NCBI GenBank assembly: GCA_035293985.1
Contig: DATGLS010000032.1
Span: 62,001-126,000 of the forward strand
Source: JAVDCA01 sp035293985
GTDB taxonomy: Bacteria > Pseudomonadota > Alphaproteobacteria > Rhizobiales > Xanthobacteraceae
Length of the DNA: 64,000 nucleotides
Direction: 5' to 3'
The notes below the pieces were generated by a model. It searched no databases and was not told the origin of the DNA. It saw nothing but the letters and a program-made list of their open reading frames with translations. The position numbers and the translations under genes were made by a program. Every line of letters starts with the position of its first letter. Within the stretch, counting starts at the first letter, position 1. Below, one piece after another: positions 1 to 8,351 of this stretch.

Positions 1-1
1 G

Positions 2-442
2 CAACCGCTCGATATCGAATACACCATGGTGGCCTGCCTGCCGGTGCGGGACGGCTTCTCGCACGACCTGGGCTTCACGCGAACGCGCGCCGGCACGGTC
101 TTCAAGGCCGACGATTGCGATCTCGTGAACGCGCTCGTTCCGCATCTGCGGCGCGCGTTCGAGATCAGCCGGGCCCTGGAAGAGCGTGCGGCGCCGATCC
201 GGCCGCAGCCGGGCGCTTGCGATCATGTCAAGCTTCAGAGCTGTTTCGCGCTCTCACCCACGCAGGCGCGCCTTGCCGCGCTGCTGTTCAGGGGCAATAC
301 AGTGAAAGAGGCGGCCCGCGAGCTCGAGATCACCGAGGGCAGCGCGCGCCAATACCTCAAGAAGGTGTTCGAGAGGACCGGAGCGAAACGGCAGCTCGAT
401 CTGATCCGCTTGATCGAAGGCGCATTGGCGCCGAATGGCTGA
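2..442 (+). CDS. LuxR-type HTH transcriptional regulator, 5' truncated by window edge
   Basis: The reading frame is open to the first base of the window, so the N-terminus lies upstream. The C-terminal ~65 residues form a LuxR/GerE-type helix-turn-helix: LSPTQARLAALLFRG, then TVKEAARELEITEGSARQYL and VFERTGAKRQLDLI. The visible upstream part would be the tail of a sensory or autoinducer-like domain that cannot be identified. The stop overlaps the start of the following transporter by 8 bp, so the two are probably co-transcribed and the regulator may respond to the transported compound (inference). Family assignment is firm; ligand and targets are unknown. Confidence 0.8.
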   Translation, partial: QPLDIEYTMVACLPVRDGFSHDLGFTRTRAGTVFKADDCDLVNALVPHLRRAFEISRALEERAAPIRPQPGACDHVKLQSCFALSPTQARLAALLFRGNTVKEAARELEITEGSARQYLKKVFERTGAKRQLDLIRLIEGALAPNG

Positions 443-1712
443 ACCTCAGCCGAGCCTGCCCGCAACCGGCGACAGCACCCGACAGTACCGCTGGAAGGTC
501 ATCGTCTCGACCTCGATCGCCAACGCGCTGGAGTGGTTCGACTTCGTCGCCTACGGCTTCTTCGCCGTCGTCATGGCGAGACTGTTCTTCCCGACCGCGA
601 ATGACGTCGCCGCTCTGCTCGCGATCTTCGCGACGTTCGCCATCCCGTTCGCGATCAGGCCGATCGGCGCCATCATCCTTGGCGCTTATGCCGACCGGCA
701 TGGCCGCAAGAAGACGCTCCTGCTCACGATCGGCATGATGACGCTCGGCACCGCGATCATGGCCACGGTGCCGACCTACGCCTCGATCGGCACGTGGGCG
801 GCCGCGATCGTGGTCGCGGCGCGAATGCTGCAGGCGTTCTCGGTCGGCGGCGAATACGGCGCCGCAATGGCGTTTCTGGTCGAGCAGGACGACGCGCGGC
901 GCGGCTTCCTGGCAAGCTGGCACTACTCGAGCCAGTCGATGACGGCCGTGCTCGCGACCGGCTTCGCCACGCTGCTGAATGCGACGCTGACGACCGAGCA
1001 GATCGAGTCGTTCGGCTGGCGGACCCCGTTCCTGTTCGGCCTGCTGATCGCGCCCATTGGTCTCTACGTGCGAAGCCAGCTGCGCGAAACAGGCCCATTC
1101 GTGGCGGCACAGCGCAGCAAGACGCCGGTGCTGGAGGTTCTCGCCGAACACCGGTCGCGCATCGTGCTCGCCGCCGGCGTGATCGTCGTGTCGGCCGTGA
1201 CGATCTACATGCTGGTGTTCATGCCGACCTTTGCGATCAAGCAGCTCGGGCTGCCGTCATCGGTCGCTTTCCTCGGCAGCCTGCTCGCCGGCGCGATCCA
1301 GGTGATGCTGATCCCTGTCGGCGGGCTCCTGTCCGACCGTCATGACCGCAAATCGCTAGCACTGGCCGCGTCGTTTGCGCTCTTGCTGCTCGCCTATCCG
1401 TTGTTTGCATTTCTGGTCGCGCTTCCGTCCGTGCCCGCGCTGCTGGCCGTCCAGGGCGTCCTCGGCGTCATCAACGCGGTCAGTCTGGGCTGCCTCGGGG
1501 CGCTGATCGCGGAACTGTTCCCGACCAGGCTGCGCACCTCCGGCTTGTCGCTGTCGAATGCGCTCACCCAGATGACGCTCGGCGGGACGACGCCATTCAT
1601 CAGCCTGTGGCTCATCGCAGCCACAGGCCGTGCGACTGCACCGGCTTTTTACCTCATGTTCGCCGCGCTGCTGAGCGTGGCGGCATTAGGCGTGCTTTCA
1701 CGAAAAGGCTGA
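435..1712 (+). CDS. MFS transporter, metabolite:H+ symporter (MHS) family
   Basis: A 425-residue inner-membrane protein with twelve hydrophobic segments. The N-terminus has the MHS signature around SIANALEWFDFVAYGFFA, typical of ShiA/ProP/KgtP-like proton symporters, and the loop-2 motif ADRHGRKKTLL. A second GGLLSDRHDRKSLAL motif sits after the sixth or seventh helix, as expected for the duplicated MFS fold. Substrates of the family include organic acids and osmolytes, and none can be fixed here. It overlaps the LuxR-type regulator by 8 bp. The ATG at 435 has only a weak ribosome-binding site, consistent with translational coupling. Confidence 0.85.
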   Translation: MAEPQPSLPATGDSTRQYRWKVIVSTSIANALEWFDFVAYGFFAVVMARLFFPTANDVAALLAIFATFAIPFAIRPIGAIILGAYADRHGRKKTLLLTIGMMTLGTAIMATVPTYASIGTWAAAIVVAARMLQAFSVGGEYGAAMAFLVEQDDARRGFLASWHYSSQSMTAVLATGFATLLNATLTTEQIESFGWRTPFLFGLLIAPIGLYVRSQLRETGPFVAAQRSKTPVLEVLAEHRSRIVLAAGVIVVSAVTIYMLVFMPTFAIKQLGLPSSVAFLGSLLAGAIQVMLIPVGGLLSDRHDRKSLALAASFALLLLAYPLFAFLVALPSVPALLAVQGVLGVINAVSLGCLGALIAELFPTRLRTSGLSLSNALTQMTLGGTTPFISLWLIAATGRATAPAFYLMFAALLSVAALGVLSRKG

Positions 1713-1737
1713 CGAAAGGTGCCGTGAAAGTATCGCC

Positions 1738-1955
1738 CTAGAAGAGCTCGACGACCTTGGCGGTGAGCGAGCGTGTCTGCTCCAGGAGATCGGCGAGCGT
1801 GGCGGCCGTCAGCACGGGCCGGGCGGCGCCCAGCATCCCGAGGGCACCGGCCTGCGACACCGCCGCCGCCAATCCCGGTGGTGCGGCTGCCCCATGCCGG
1901 CCTGCGGGATCGGCACCGCGCAGGCAACGAGCTCCGTGAACCTCGTCGCGATCAT
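1738..1955 (-). pseudogene. Nitronate monooxygenase N-terminal remnant, frameshifted and truncated
   Basis: From the ATG at 1955 the frame reads MIATRFTELVACAVPI then PQAGMG, which matches the N-terminus of nitronate monooxygenase/2-nitropropane dioxygenase FMN enzymes (usual start: region-specific PIxQAGMGG). It then loses similarity. Sense resumes in another frame with APPGLAAAVSQAGALGMLG and continues to a stop at 1738. The break coincides with a GGGG run, so one missing G explains it. Family members are over 300 residues, but only ~70 codons remain. The N-terminal match is clear; this is a relic and not a gene. Confidence 0.7.
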
Positions 1956-2075
1956 CGTCGCCTCCCGACTGTTCAGTTGCGCTTGCTCCCGATCTCGCGG
2001 ACCAAAACCAGCGTGGATGCACCGCCGCCCCACAGCTCGTAGCCGAGTGCCGTGCCTCTTTGGGCTCGACCAAGC

Positions 2076-2837
2076 TCACGCGCGGTCGGCGGCCGGCAGC
2101 TCGATCGGCGGCGCGGTGAGCGGCCGACAATCCGGCGCGAAGGTCAGCGGCGCGCCAGTCTGCCGGCGCAGGTCGGCCTCGGCAAGACCAGCGAGCACCT
2201 CGCGCACCACCATGCCGGCCAGCGTGACCTCGATGACCGCGAGATCGGTGAAGACACGCTTGACGCAGCGCACCGCGGTCAGCGGCAACGTACATTTTTC
2301 CAGCAATCGCGGCGCGCCCTTGCGCGTCACATGATCCATGATCACCCAGACGGCGCGCGCGCAGGCGGCGAGATCCATGGCGCCGCCGACCAGCGGCCCC
2401 TTGTTCGGCAGACGCATGTCCCAGTTGGCGAGATCGCCATTGGCGGCAACCTCGAACGCACCCAAGATCGCGACATCGATATGGCCGCCGCGGATCATGG
2501 CGAACGATGCGGACGAATCGACGAAGGCGGCGCCGGGCCGCACCGTGATGCGCCGGCTGCCCGCGTCGACGAGATCGGGATCGGCGCGGTCGGGCGCGGC
2601 GAGCGCGCCGACGCCGATCACGCCATTCTCCGACTGAATGAAGACATCGATCTCCGGGCGCAAGTAATCGGCCACGGCGATCGGCATGCCCAGGCCGAGA
2701 TTGACCAGCATGCCGTCCGTAATGTCCTGGGCGGCGCGCCACGCGATCTGTAGACGGTTCAGAGGCTGCGGGCTCTTCGTGTCCAAGCTCTTTGCGTCCA
2801 AGCTCATTGGGTCCAAGCTCATTGGGTCCAAGCTCAT
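2076..2837 (-). CDS. CoA-transferase subunit B (3-oxoacid/3-oxoadipate type)
   Basis: A 253-residue beta subunit of a class I CoA-transferase. The catalytic glutamate lies in QSENGVIGVG (the SENG motif). Other family landmarks are AWRAAQDITDGMLVNLGLGMP near the N-terminus and GGAMDLAACARAVWVIMDHV in the middle. It forms a heteromer with subunit A encoded immediately upstream, moving CoA from succinyl-CoA or a similar donor to an acyl acceptor. Its ATG overlaps the stop of subunit A (ATGA), indicating translational coupling. The first ~20 residues, MSLDP repeated, come from a 15-bp tandem repeat and provide three in-frame ATGs. Substrate is uncertain. Confidence 0.88.
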   Translation of the reverse strand: MSLDPMSLDPMSLDAKSLDTKSPQPLNRLQIAWRAAQDITDGMLVNLGLGMPIAVADYLRPEIDVFIQSENGVIGVGALAAPDRADPDLVDAGSRRITVRPGAAFVDSSASFAMIRGGHIDVAILGAFEVAANGDLANWDMRLPNKGPLVGGAMDLAACARAVWVIMDHVTRKGAPRLLEKCTLPLTAVRCVKRVFTDLAVIEVTLAGMVVREVLAGLAEADLRRQTGAPLTFAPDCRPLTAPPIELPAADRA

Positions 2838-2840
2838 GGC
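2781..2840. repeat. Four 15-bp tandem repeats across a start codon
   Basis: Four consecutive 15-bp units (2781-2795, 2796-2810, 2811-2825, 2826-2840) built on GTCCAAGCTCATTGG span the 5' end of the CoA-transferase B gene. Three of the units carry CAT, the reverse complement of an in-frame ATG, so the start codon itself has been duplicated. In protein this gives MSLDP MSLDP MSLDA KSLDT. Confidence 0.9.
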
Positions 2841-3505
2841 GTCACCGTGACGACGCGGTCGACGTAGACGCCCGGCAATTGCACGCGCTCGTGCGGCATC
2901 GGCTCGTCGAGAACCCTGCGCACCTCCGCGACCGTGAGGTCCGCAGCCGCCGCCATGACGGGGCCGAAGTTCATCTGCGCATAGCGAAAGGCCAGGTTGC
3001 CGTAGCGGTCGGCGGTGTCCGCACCCACCAGCGCCACGTCGCCTCTGATGGCGTGCTCCAGCACGAAATCACGGTCTTTAAATCTGCGCACTTCCTTGCC
3101 CTGGGTGAGCTCGGTGCCGAACCCAACCGGCGTGTAGAAGGCCGGAATGCCGGCGCCGCCGGCGCGAATGCGCTCCGCGAAGGTGCCTTGCGGCACGCAC
3201 TCGAGCTCGATCTTGCGATCCATCCATAAGCGTTCGAAGGCCGACGGCTCCTTGCTGTGACCTCTTGCGGCCGTGCAGACGACCTTGCGGACGAGCTCTG
3301 CCTCGATCAACTCATGCGTCACCGAGTAGCGGTGGGTGGCGGAGTTCACCACCAAGGTGAGGTCCTTCGCGCCGCGATCGCGCAGCGCGCGGATCAGAAA
3401 ATTGGGAAAACCGGCGCCGCCGAAACCCGATATGAAGACGACGGCTCCGTCCGAGACGCCGCTGAGAGCCTCGGCCGCATTGGCAGCACGCTTGTCGATG
3501 GACAT
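2834..3505 (-). CDS. CoA-transferase subunit A (3-oxoacid/3-oxoadipate type)
   Basis: A 223-residue alpha subunit of a class I CoA-transferase. The glycine-rich CoA-binding motif is VFISGFGGAGFPNFLI, and the family block ADTADRYGNLAFRYAQMNFGPVMA lies near the C-terminus. I chose the ATG at 3505 because GGAAG sits just upstream and homologues begin about there; the open frame continues further upstream without similarity. It is the first gene of a two-gene operon with subunit B. The divergent neighbour is a Bug/TTT solute receptor, so uptake and CoA activation of an organic acid may be linked (inference). Confidence 0.88.
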   Translation of the reverse strand: MSIDKRAANAAEALSGVSDGAVVFISGFGGAGFPNFLIRALRDRGAKDLTLVVNSATHRYSVTHELIEAELVRKVVCTAARGHSKEPSAFERLWMDRKIELECVPQGTFAERIRAGGAGIPAFYTPVGFGTELTQGKEVRRFKDRDFVLEHAIRGDVALVGADTADRYGNLAFRYAQMNFGPVMAAAADLTVAEVRRVLDEPMPHERVQLPGVYVDRVVTVTP

Positions 3506-3829
3506 CGCCTTCCACTTCCGATCGGCGCGTACTTCGCCACGGCGAAACTCGCAGGTCAACCAGCCTGAACGCCGATGGACGGCGCGAGCCCTGAGGACCC
3601 TCCGGTCGGTCGGCTCGGCCTCCGAGAGCTTGATGATCCGCCCTGCCGGCGCTCGGCTTTGGTGCTGAGCGGGCCGCCGGCGACGCCCGCGAAAGCCAGC
3701 CCACATGAGGGAAAACGCCGAGCGCCCCGGACCGGCATCGCGGCAGCGATGTCGCAGGCTCAATCGTTCGTTGCGTTGGCCAAGGCGCAAGTGGTCAAAT
3801 GCTGCCGGTTATCACCAGGTCCGGGTAAC
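3506..3829. other. Divergent intergenic region between CoA-transferase and TTT receptor
   Basis: This 324-bp stretch separates the leftward CoA-transferase operon from the rightward TTT receptor gene. It should carry both promoters. I saw no convincing operator palindrome and no credible small gene; overlapping open frames here lack protein-like composition. Confidence 0.5.
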
Positions 3830-4813
3830 ATGAGATCTCCCCGTCGCCAATTCCTGCAATTCGCCGCCGGCGCGGCCGCGCTGCCGGCCTTCGCGCGCAT
3901 CGCCAGCGCGCAGAGGTATCCGACCCGGCCGGTGCGCGTGATCGTGCCATTCGCGGCCGGCGGGCAGACCGATGCGGTCGGCCGCCTGGTCGCCCAAAAG
4001 CTGAGCGACCGTCTCGGCATGCAGTTCTACGTCGAAGATGCGCCGGGCGGCGGCGGCATGATCGGCGTGGGCCGCGTCGTGCAGGCGGGAGCGGACGGCT
4101 ACACCCTACTGTGCATGGATGGGACGACCTACGTGGTCAATCCCATCCTCTTCAGCAAAGCGCCCTATGATCCCTACAAGGACTTCCAACCGATCGCGCT
4201 GCCGGCGACCACGACGCAGGTCCTCACGGTGCACCCATCGATGCCGGTCAAGACCGTGAAGGAGCTCGTGGCGCTGATCAAAGCCAGCCCGGGGAAATAC
4301 ACCTATGCGTCCGCCGGGGTCGGCTCGCCGTCGCACCTCACCAGCGAGCTCTTTCGCACCTCGCTCGGCCTCGAGCTCGTGCACGTGCCTTTCAACGGCG
4401 CCGGTCCGGCGGTCACCTCGACCATGGGCGGACACACGCCGATCGCCTTCAGCTCTCCCGCCTCGTGCGTGGCGCAGATCAAGCAAGGCAACTTGCGCGG
4501 GCTGGGCGTCGCAACTGCGAAACGATTGCAGGCATTGCCGGATGTGCCGACCATGGCGGAAGCCGGATATCCGCAGGTCGCGTGCGACGCGCGGATCGGA
4601 TTTTTCGCGCCGACTGGAACGCCCAACGAGATCGTCGATCGACTCGATCACGAGATCGGCGCCATCATTGCCCTGCCGGACGTGAAGGAGCGTTTCGCGG
4701 CGCTCGGCTTCGAGCCGCTGACGACCACGCCTGATCAGTCCGCCGCTCTGGTCAAGCAGGAAGGCGCGAAATGGGCGAAGGTCATTGCCGACGCGCACAT
4801 CAAGGTGGAGTGA
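3830..4813 (+). CDS. Tripartite tricarboxylate transporter (Bug family) substrate-binding protein
   Basis: A 327-residue periplasmic receptor. The N-terminus has a twin-arginine-like export signal (RRQFLQFAAG, cleavage probably after ARIASA). The mature part shows Bug-family hallmarks: YPTRPVRVIVPFAAGGQTD, the ENRPGAGG-like EDAPGGGGMIG, YASAGVGSPSHL, HVPFNGAGPA and LPDVPTMAEAG. These proteins bind carboxylates for TctAB permeases, but no permease genes are adjacent, so this is an orphan receptor as is common for the family. The start at 3830 is the only one placing the signal at the N-terminus. Ligand unknown. Confidence 0.88.
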   Translation: MRSPRRQFLQFAAGAAALPAFARIASAQRYPTRPVRVIVPFAAGGQTDAVGRLVAQKLSDRLGMQFYVEDAPGGGGMIGVGRVVQAGADGYTLLCMDGTTYVVNPILFSKAPYDPYKDFQPIALPATTTQVLTVHPSMPVKTVKELVALIKASPGKYTYASAGVGSPSHLTSELFRTSLGLELVHVPFNGAGPAVTSTMGGHTPIAFSSPASCVAQIKQGNLRGLGVATAKRLQALPDVPTMAEAGYPQVACDARIGFFAPTGTPNEIVDRLDHEIGAIIALPDVKERFAALGFEPLTTTPDQSAALVKQEGAKWAKVIADAHIKVE

Positions 4814-4819
4814 CGGCGG

Positions 4820-5917
4820 TCAATCGAACACGATCACGCCACGCGCCACCCCGCCCGTGACCAGCAGGCGGAAGCCCTCGTTGATCTCGTCGAAGCGATA
4901 GGTGCGGCTGATCAGGTCGTCGAGGTTGAGCCGCTTGTCCATGTCGAGATCGGCGAGCATCGGAAAATCGATGTCGGGGCGCACCGAACCGTAATAGGTT
5001 CCGCTGATGGATTTTTCGAACCACACCATGTTGGCGAGGCCGATCGGAGCCCGAGCCGCGGTCGACGGGATGCCGACCAGCACCAGGCGTCCGCCCGGCG
5101 CAACCGCGTCGAGCGCCTGCAGCGAGGTGGTCTCGCCGCCGATGGCATCGAAGGCAAAATCGACGCCGAGCCCGTCGGTGAGTGTCTGCACCTGCTTGAC
5201 CACGTCGCCGCCCTTGGCATTGATCGTGTGTGTCGCGCCGAAGCTCTTCGCATAGGCAAGCTTGTTGTCGAGGAGGTCGCACGCGATGATGGTGCGCGCG
5301 CCGGCAAGCCGCGCGCCCTGCACCACGTTGAGTCCGACGCCGCCGCAGCCCATCACCAGCACGCTGTCGCCCGCCGCCACGCGCGCGTGACGGGTCACGG
5401 CGCCGACGCCGGTCGCGACGCTGCAGCCGATGATCGCCGCGTGCACGAACGGCAAATCCTTGCGGACCCGGACCACCTGCTCGGCCGGGCAGACGACGTA
5501 TTCGGAAAACGTGCCGATCCGCGCCATCTGGTTGACCGGCTCGCCGTTGAGCTTCACCCGGGTCGTGCCGTCGTACATCACCCAGCGCGGCGTGTCGTTG
5601 TGGCCGACGCACAGGACCGTGCGGCCGGACGAGCAATAGCGGCAGTGTCCGCAATGCGGGCGGAACGAGAAGATCACATGATCGCCCGGCTTGACATTGG
5701 TCACGCCCGGCCCGTTCTCGACCACGACGCCGGCGGCCTCGTGCCCGAGCACCATCGGCAGCGGCAGCGGCCAGTCGCCGTTCATGATGTGCCAGTCGCT
5801 CATGCACACGCCGGCCGCCTTGACCTGCACGCGCACCTCGTTGGCCTTCGGCGGCTCCTGCTCGAGATCGAGAATTTCGAGGGGCTTGTTGACCTGCGTC
5901 AGCACTGCCGCGCGCAT
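4820..5917 (-). CDS. Zinc-dependent alcohol dehydrogenase (MDR family)
   Basis: A 365-residue NAD(P)-dependent medium-chain dehydrogenase. The catalytic-zinc region includes VCMSDWHIMNGDWP and LGHEAAGVV; the structural-zinc lobe is CGHCRYCSSGRTVLC with four cysteines; the Rossmann motif is VMGCGGVGLNVVQGA. Length and order match class III-like and aryl/short-chain alcohol dehydrogenases, cytosolic enzymes that oxidise alcohols or formaldehyde adducts. It ends only 6 bp from the convergent TTT receptor gene. The substrate cannot be told from sequence. Confidence 0.87.
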   Translation of the reverse strand: MRAAVLTQVNKPLEILDLEQEPPKANEVRVQVKAAGVCMSDWHIMNGDWPLPLPMVLGHEAAGVVVENGPGVTNVKPGDHVIFSFRPHCGHCRYCSSGRTVLCVGHNDTPRWVMYDGTTRVKLNGEPVNQMARIGTFSEYVVCPAEQVVRVRKDLPFVHAAIIGCSVATGVGAVTRHARVAAGDSVLVMGCGGVGLNVVQGARLAGARTIIACDLLDNKLAYAKSFGATHTINAKGGDVVKQVQTLTDGLGVDFAFDAIGGETTSLQALDAVAPGGRLVLVGIPSTAARAPIGLANMVWFEKSISGTYYGSVRPDIDFPMLADLDMDKRLNLDDLISRTYRFDEINEGFRLLVTGGVARGVIVFD

Positions 5918-6007
5918 GGCGTCTTCTCCCGATGACTTCCTGCTCGCGCGAAACCTACATCGCGGGCGCCGGCCTGTCTGCCCCAGGCGCAGCGACGCAA
6001 CCGCGCG

Positions 6008-6457
6008 TCATGACGCCGGCTCGATCAACTTGCCGAGCAGGGCAGCGAGCCGCGCGGCGTCCTCCTCGCCGAGCTTTGCCCCGACGTGGCGCGCGATCGC
6101 GGCGCGATAGGTCGGCCACATGCGCTTCATCAATAATCGCCCCGGATCGGTGATGAAGACCAGGTGGCCGCGGCGATCCTGCGGGCACGGCCGCCGCCCG
6201 ACGTGACCGGCAGCCTGCATCCGCTCGAGCAGGCGCGAGAGGTTGTATTGCGCGAGCAGCAGCCGGCCTTCGAGCTCGAACGGCCGCAGGCCGCCATCGC
6301 GCGCGCGCGACAGCTCGAGCAGCACGTCGTACCAGCCGAGCGACGGAAAGCCGGCCGCCTTGAGATCGGCCTCGACGGCGGAGAGCGCGACGTGCTGGGC
6401 GCGCACCAGCCGCGTCCAGGCGCGGACCACGGCTTCGGACGGAGGTTTTTCGGCCAT
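6008..6457 (-). CDS. MarR family transcriptional regulator
   Basis: A ~149-residue winged-helix repressor. The DNA-binding part is seen in LSRARDGGLRPFELEGRL, LLAQYNLSRLLERMQAAGHV and RRPCPQDRRGHLVFITDPGR (recognition helix and wing). The ATG at 6457 was chosen because AGGAAA precedes it; an upstream in-frame ATG would lie inside the operator array. It is divergent from a glutathione S-transferase gene, and three 14-bp palindromes fill the space between, which is classic MarR autoregulation with control of a detoxification gene. Function is inferred from family and context; the inducer is unknown. Confidence 0.87.
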   Translation of the reverse strand: MAEKPPSEAVVRAWTRLVRAQHVALSAVEADLKAAGFPSLGWYDVLLELSRARDGGLRPFELEGRLLLAQYNLSRLLERMQAAGHVGRRPCPQDRRGHLVFITDPGRLLMKRMWPTYRAAIARHVGAKLGEEDAARLAALLGKLIEPAS

Positions 6458-6489
6458 CGAGGTTTCCTGGCCCGCCACAGTGCCAGCTC

Positions 6490-6552
6490 GATGCATCTGC
6501 ATCAAGCTTGACGTAAGATGCATCTGCATTTATCTTTAGATGCAAATGCATC
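6490..6552. promoter_or_regulatory. Three palindromic MarR-type operators
   Basis: Three copies of a 14-bp palindrome lie between the divergent marR-like and GST genes: GATGCATCTGCATC at 6490-6503 (perfect 6+2+6), GATGCATCTGCATT at 6517-6530 (one mismatch) and GATGCAAATGCATC at 6539-6552 (perfect). Starts are spaced 27 and 22 bp. The last copy ends 22 bp before the GST start codon. The symmetry and position fit dimer binding by the adjacent MarR protein and control of both genes. Confidence 0.75.
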
Positions 6553-6574
6553 GAGTGTCACGAGGAGAACAGCC

Positions 6575-7288
6575 ATGAGCCCGCCGATGTCCCACGCCGC
6601 GGAAACTTCCGCGCATGCGTCTGCGCCGCTGACCCTGATCAGCCACGACCTCTGCCCCTACGTGCAGCGTGCCGTCATCGCGCTTGCCGAGAAGGACGTC
6701 GCGTTCGAGCGCATCGACATCGATCTCGACCACAAGCCGGACTGGTTTCGCGCGCTCTCGCCGCTCGGCAAGGTGCCGCTGCTGCGGGTCGGCGACGACG
6801 CGATCTTCGAATCGGCCGTGATCCTCGAATACATCGAGGAGACGCAGCCGAATCCGCTCCACCCGGCGGCGCCGCTCGCGCGCGCCCGTCACCGCGGGGC
6901 GGTCGAGTTCTCCTCCGCGCTCCTCGCCGACATATGGGGCATCGAGACCGCCGCCGACGGGCCGGCGTTGGACGGCAAGCTCGCGGCGGCCGAGGCGAAA
7001 TTCGCGCGGCTCGAGCGCGACCTCGCGGCCGGACCGTGGTTCGCGGGCGCGCGCTTCTCGCTGGTCGACGCCGCCTTCGCGCCGGTCTTTCGCTACTTCG
7101 ATCTGTTCGATCGCTTCCTCGGTCGCAGCCCGCTCGCCGGCAAGCCGCGCGTCGCGGCCTGGCGCAGCGCGCTCGCGGCGCGCCCCTCCGTGCGGGCGGC
7201 CGTCGCGCCGAACTATGCGGAGCGTCTCGCGGCCTTCATCGATCGACAGGACGGCGAGCTCGCGCGGATGATGCGGGCGAAGGTGTAG
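6575..7288 (+). CDS. Glutathione S-transferase family protein
   Basis: A 237-residue cytosolic protein with an N-terminal thioredoxin-like GST domain (LISHDLCPYVQRAVIALAEK, then SPLGKVPLL and the ESAVILEYIEE glutathione-contact region) and an all-helical C-terminal domain. CPYV resembles the active-site cysteine motif of omega/beta-type or dehydroascorbate-reductase-like GSTs. The ATG at 6575 follows GAGGAGAA. It is divergent from the MarR regulator and directly downstream of the operator array, so it is probably the repressed target, induced by an electrophile or oxidant (inference). Confidence 0.87.
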   Translation: MSPPMSHAAETSAHASAPLTLISHDLCPYVQRAVIALAEKDVAFERIDIDLDHKPDWFRALSPLGKVPLLRVGDDAIFESAVILEYIEETQPNPLHPAAPLARARHRGAVEFSSALLADIWGIETAADGPALDGKLAAAEAKFARLERDLAAGPWFAGARFSLVDAAFAPVFRYFDLFDRFLGRSPLAGKPRVAAWRSALAARPSVRAAVAPNYAERLAAFIDRQDGELARMMRAKV

Positions 7289-7392
7289 CCCGCATCGACG
7301 GCTCCGCCGAATGCCGGGACACCGGGCCCCTGATTTCGCTTCGCTCCATCGCCGCCGCGCGCTACGCTGGCGACGAAGCACGGAGGCGGGGC

Positions 7393-8346
7393 ATGGCGAT
7401 CGTCGGCAGTGGTGACTATACGTACGAGCCGGTCGAAAACTGGGCAAAGCTCCCGCCCGGCTGGTCATTCAAGGAAATCGGCGGCGTCGGCGTCGACCGG
7501 CACGACAATGTCTACGTCTTCAATCGCGGCGAGCACCCGATGATGGTGTTCGACCGCGACGGCAATTTCCTGCGCTCGTTCGGCGAAGGGCTGTTTCCGC
7601 GCGCGCACGGCGTGTTCATGGCGCCCGACGACACGATCTGGCTGACCGACGACGGCGACCACACCGTGCGCCAGTGCACGCTCGACGGAAAGGTGCTGCT
7701 GACGATCGGCATGCCGGGCAAGCCGGCGCCTTACATGAGCGGCGACCCGTTCCACCGTTGCACCCACACGGCGATGTCGCCGCAGGGCGACATCTACGTG
7801 TCCGACGGCTACGGCAATGCCCGCGTGCACAAGTACGCGCCCAACGGCAAGCTGCTCTTCTCCTGGGGCGAGCCGGGCAGCGACCCGGGCGAGTTCAACA
7901 TCGCGCACAACATCACGTGTGACGCCGATGGGTGGGTCTACGTGGCGGACCGCGAGAACCATCGCGTGCAGGTGTTCGATGGAAACGGCAAGTACGAGAC
8001 CCAGTGGAACAACCTGCACCGCCCGTGCGGCCTGTTCATGCCGTCCGGCAAATGCCCCGTCTGCTACATCGGCGAGCTCGGGCCGGTGCAGCCGGTCAAC
8101 CGCCATGTGCCGAACCTCGGCCCGCGGGTGACGATCGTCGACAACACCGGCAAGCGCATCTCCCGGCTGGGTGGGCTCGGGCCGGGCCTCGGCCCGACCG
8201 AGTTCATGGCGCCGCACGGGCTCGCGGTCGACAGCCGCGGCGACCTTTATGTCGGCGAGGTGTCGTGGACCAACTGGCCGCAGACCTTCAAGGAGCCGCG
8301 GCCGGACAATCTGCGCTCGCTGCACAAGTTCAGGAAGACGGGATAG
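7393..8346 (+). CDS. NHL-repeat beta-propeller protein (peptidyl-glycine amidating lyase-like)
   Basis: A 317-residue protein made of NHL/six-bladed propeller repeats: VGVDRHDNVYVFNRGEHPMM, FDRDGNFLRSFG, MSPQGDIYVSDGYGNARVHKY, DADGWVYVADRENHRVQVFD and GLAVDSRGDLYVGEVSWT. This matches bacterial proteins annotated as peptidyl-alpha-hydroxyglycine alpha-amidating lyase-like, whose true reactions are mostly unknown. The ATG at 7393 follows GGAGGCGGGG. There is no signal peptide, so it is probably cytosolic. The last 25 bp of coding sequence recur exactly at 9007-9031. Fold is sure, enzymatic role is not. Confidence 0.8.
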   Translation: MAIVGSGDYTYEPVENWAKLPPGWSFKEIGGVGVDRHDNVYVFNRGEHPMMVFDRDGNFLRSFGEGLFPRAHGVFMAPDDTIWLTDDGDHTVRQCTLDGKVLLTIGMPGKPAPYMSGDPFHRCTHTAMSPQGDIYVSDGYGNARVHKYAPNGKLLFSWGEPGSDPGEFNIAHNITCDADGWVYVADRENHRVQVFDGNGKYETQWNNLHRPCGLFMPSGKCPVCYIGELGPVQPVNRHVPNLGPRVTIVDNTGKRISRLGGLGPGLGPTEFMAPHGLAVDSRGDLYVGEVSWTNWPQTFKEPRPDNLRSLHKFRKTG

Positions 8347-8351
8347 CGCCT

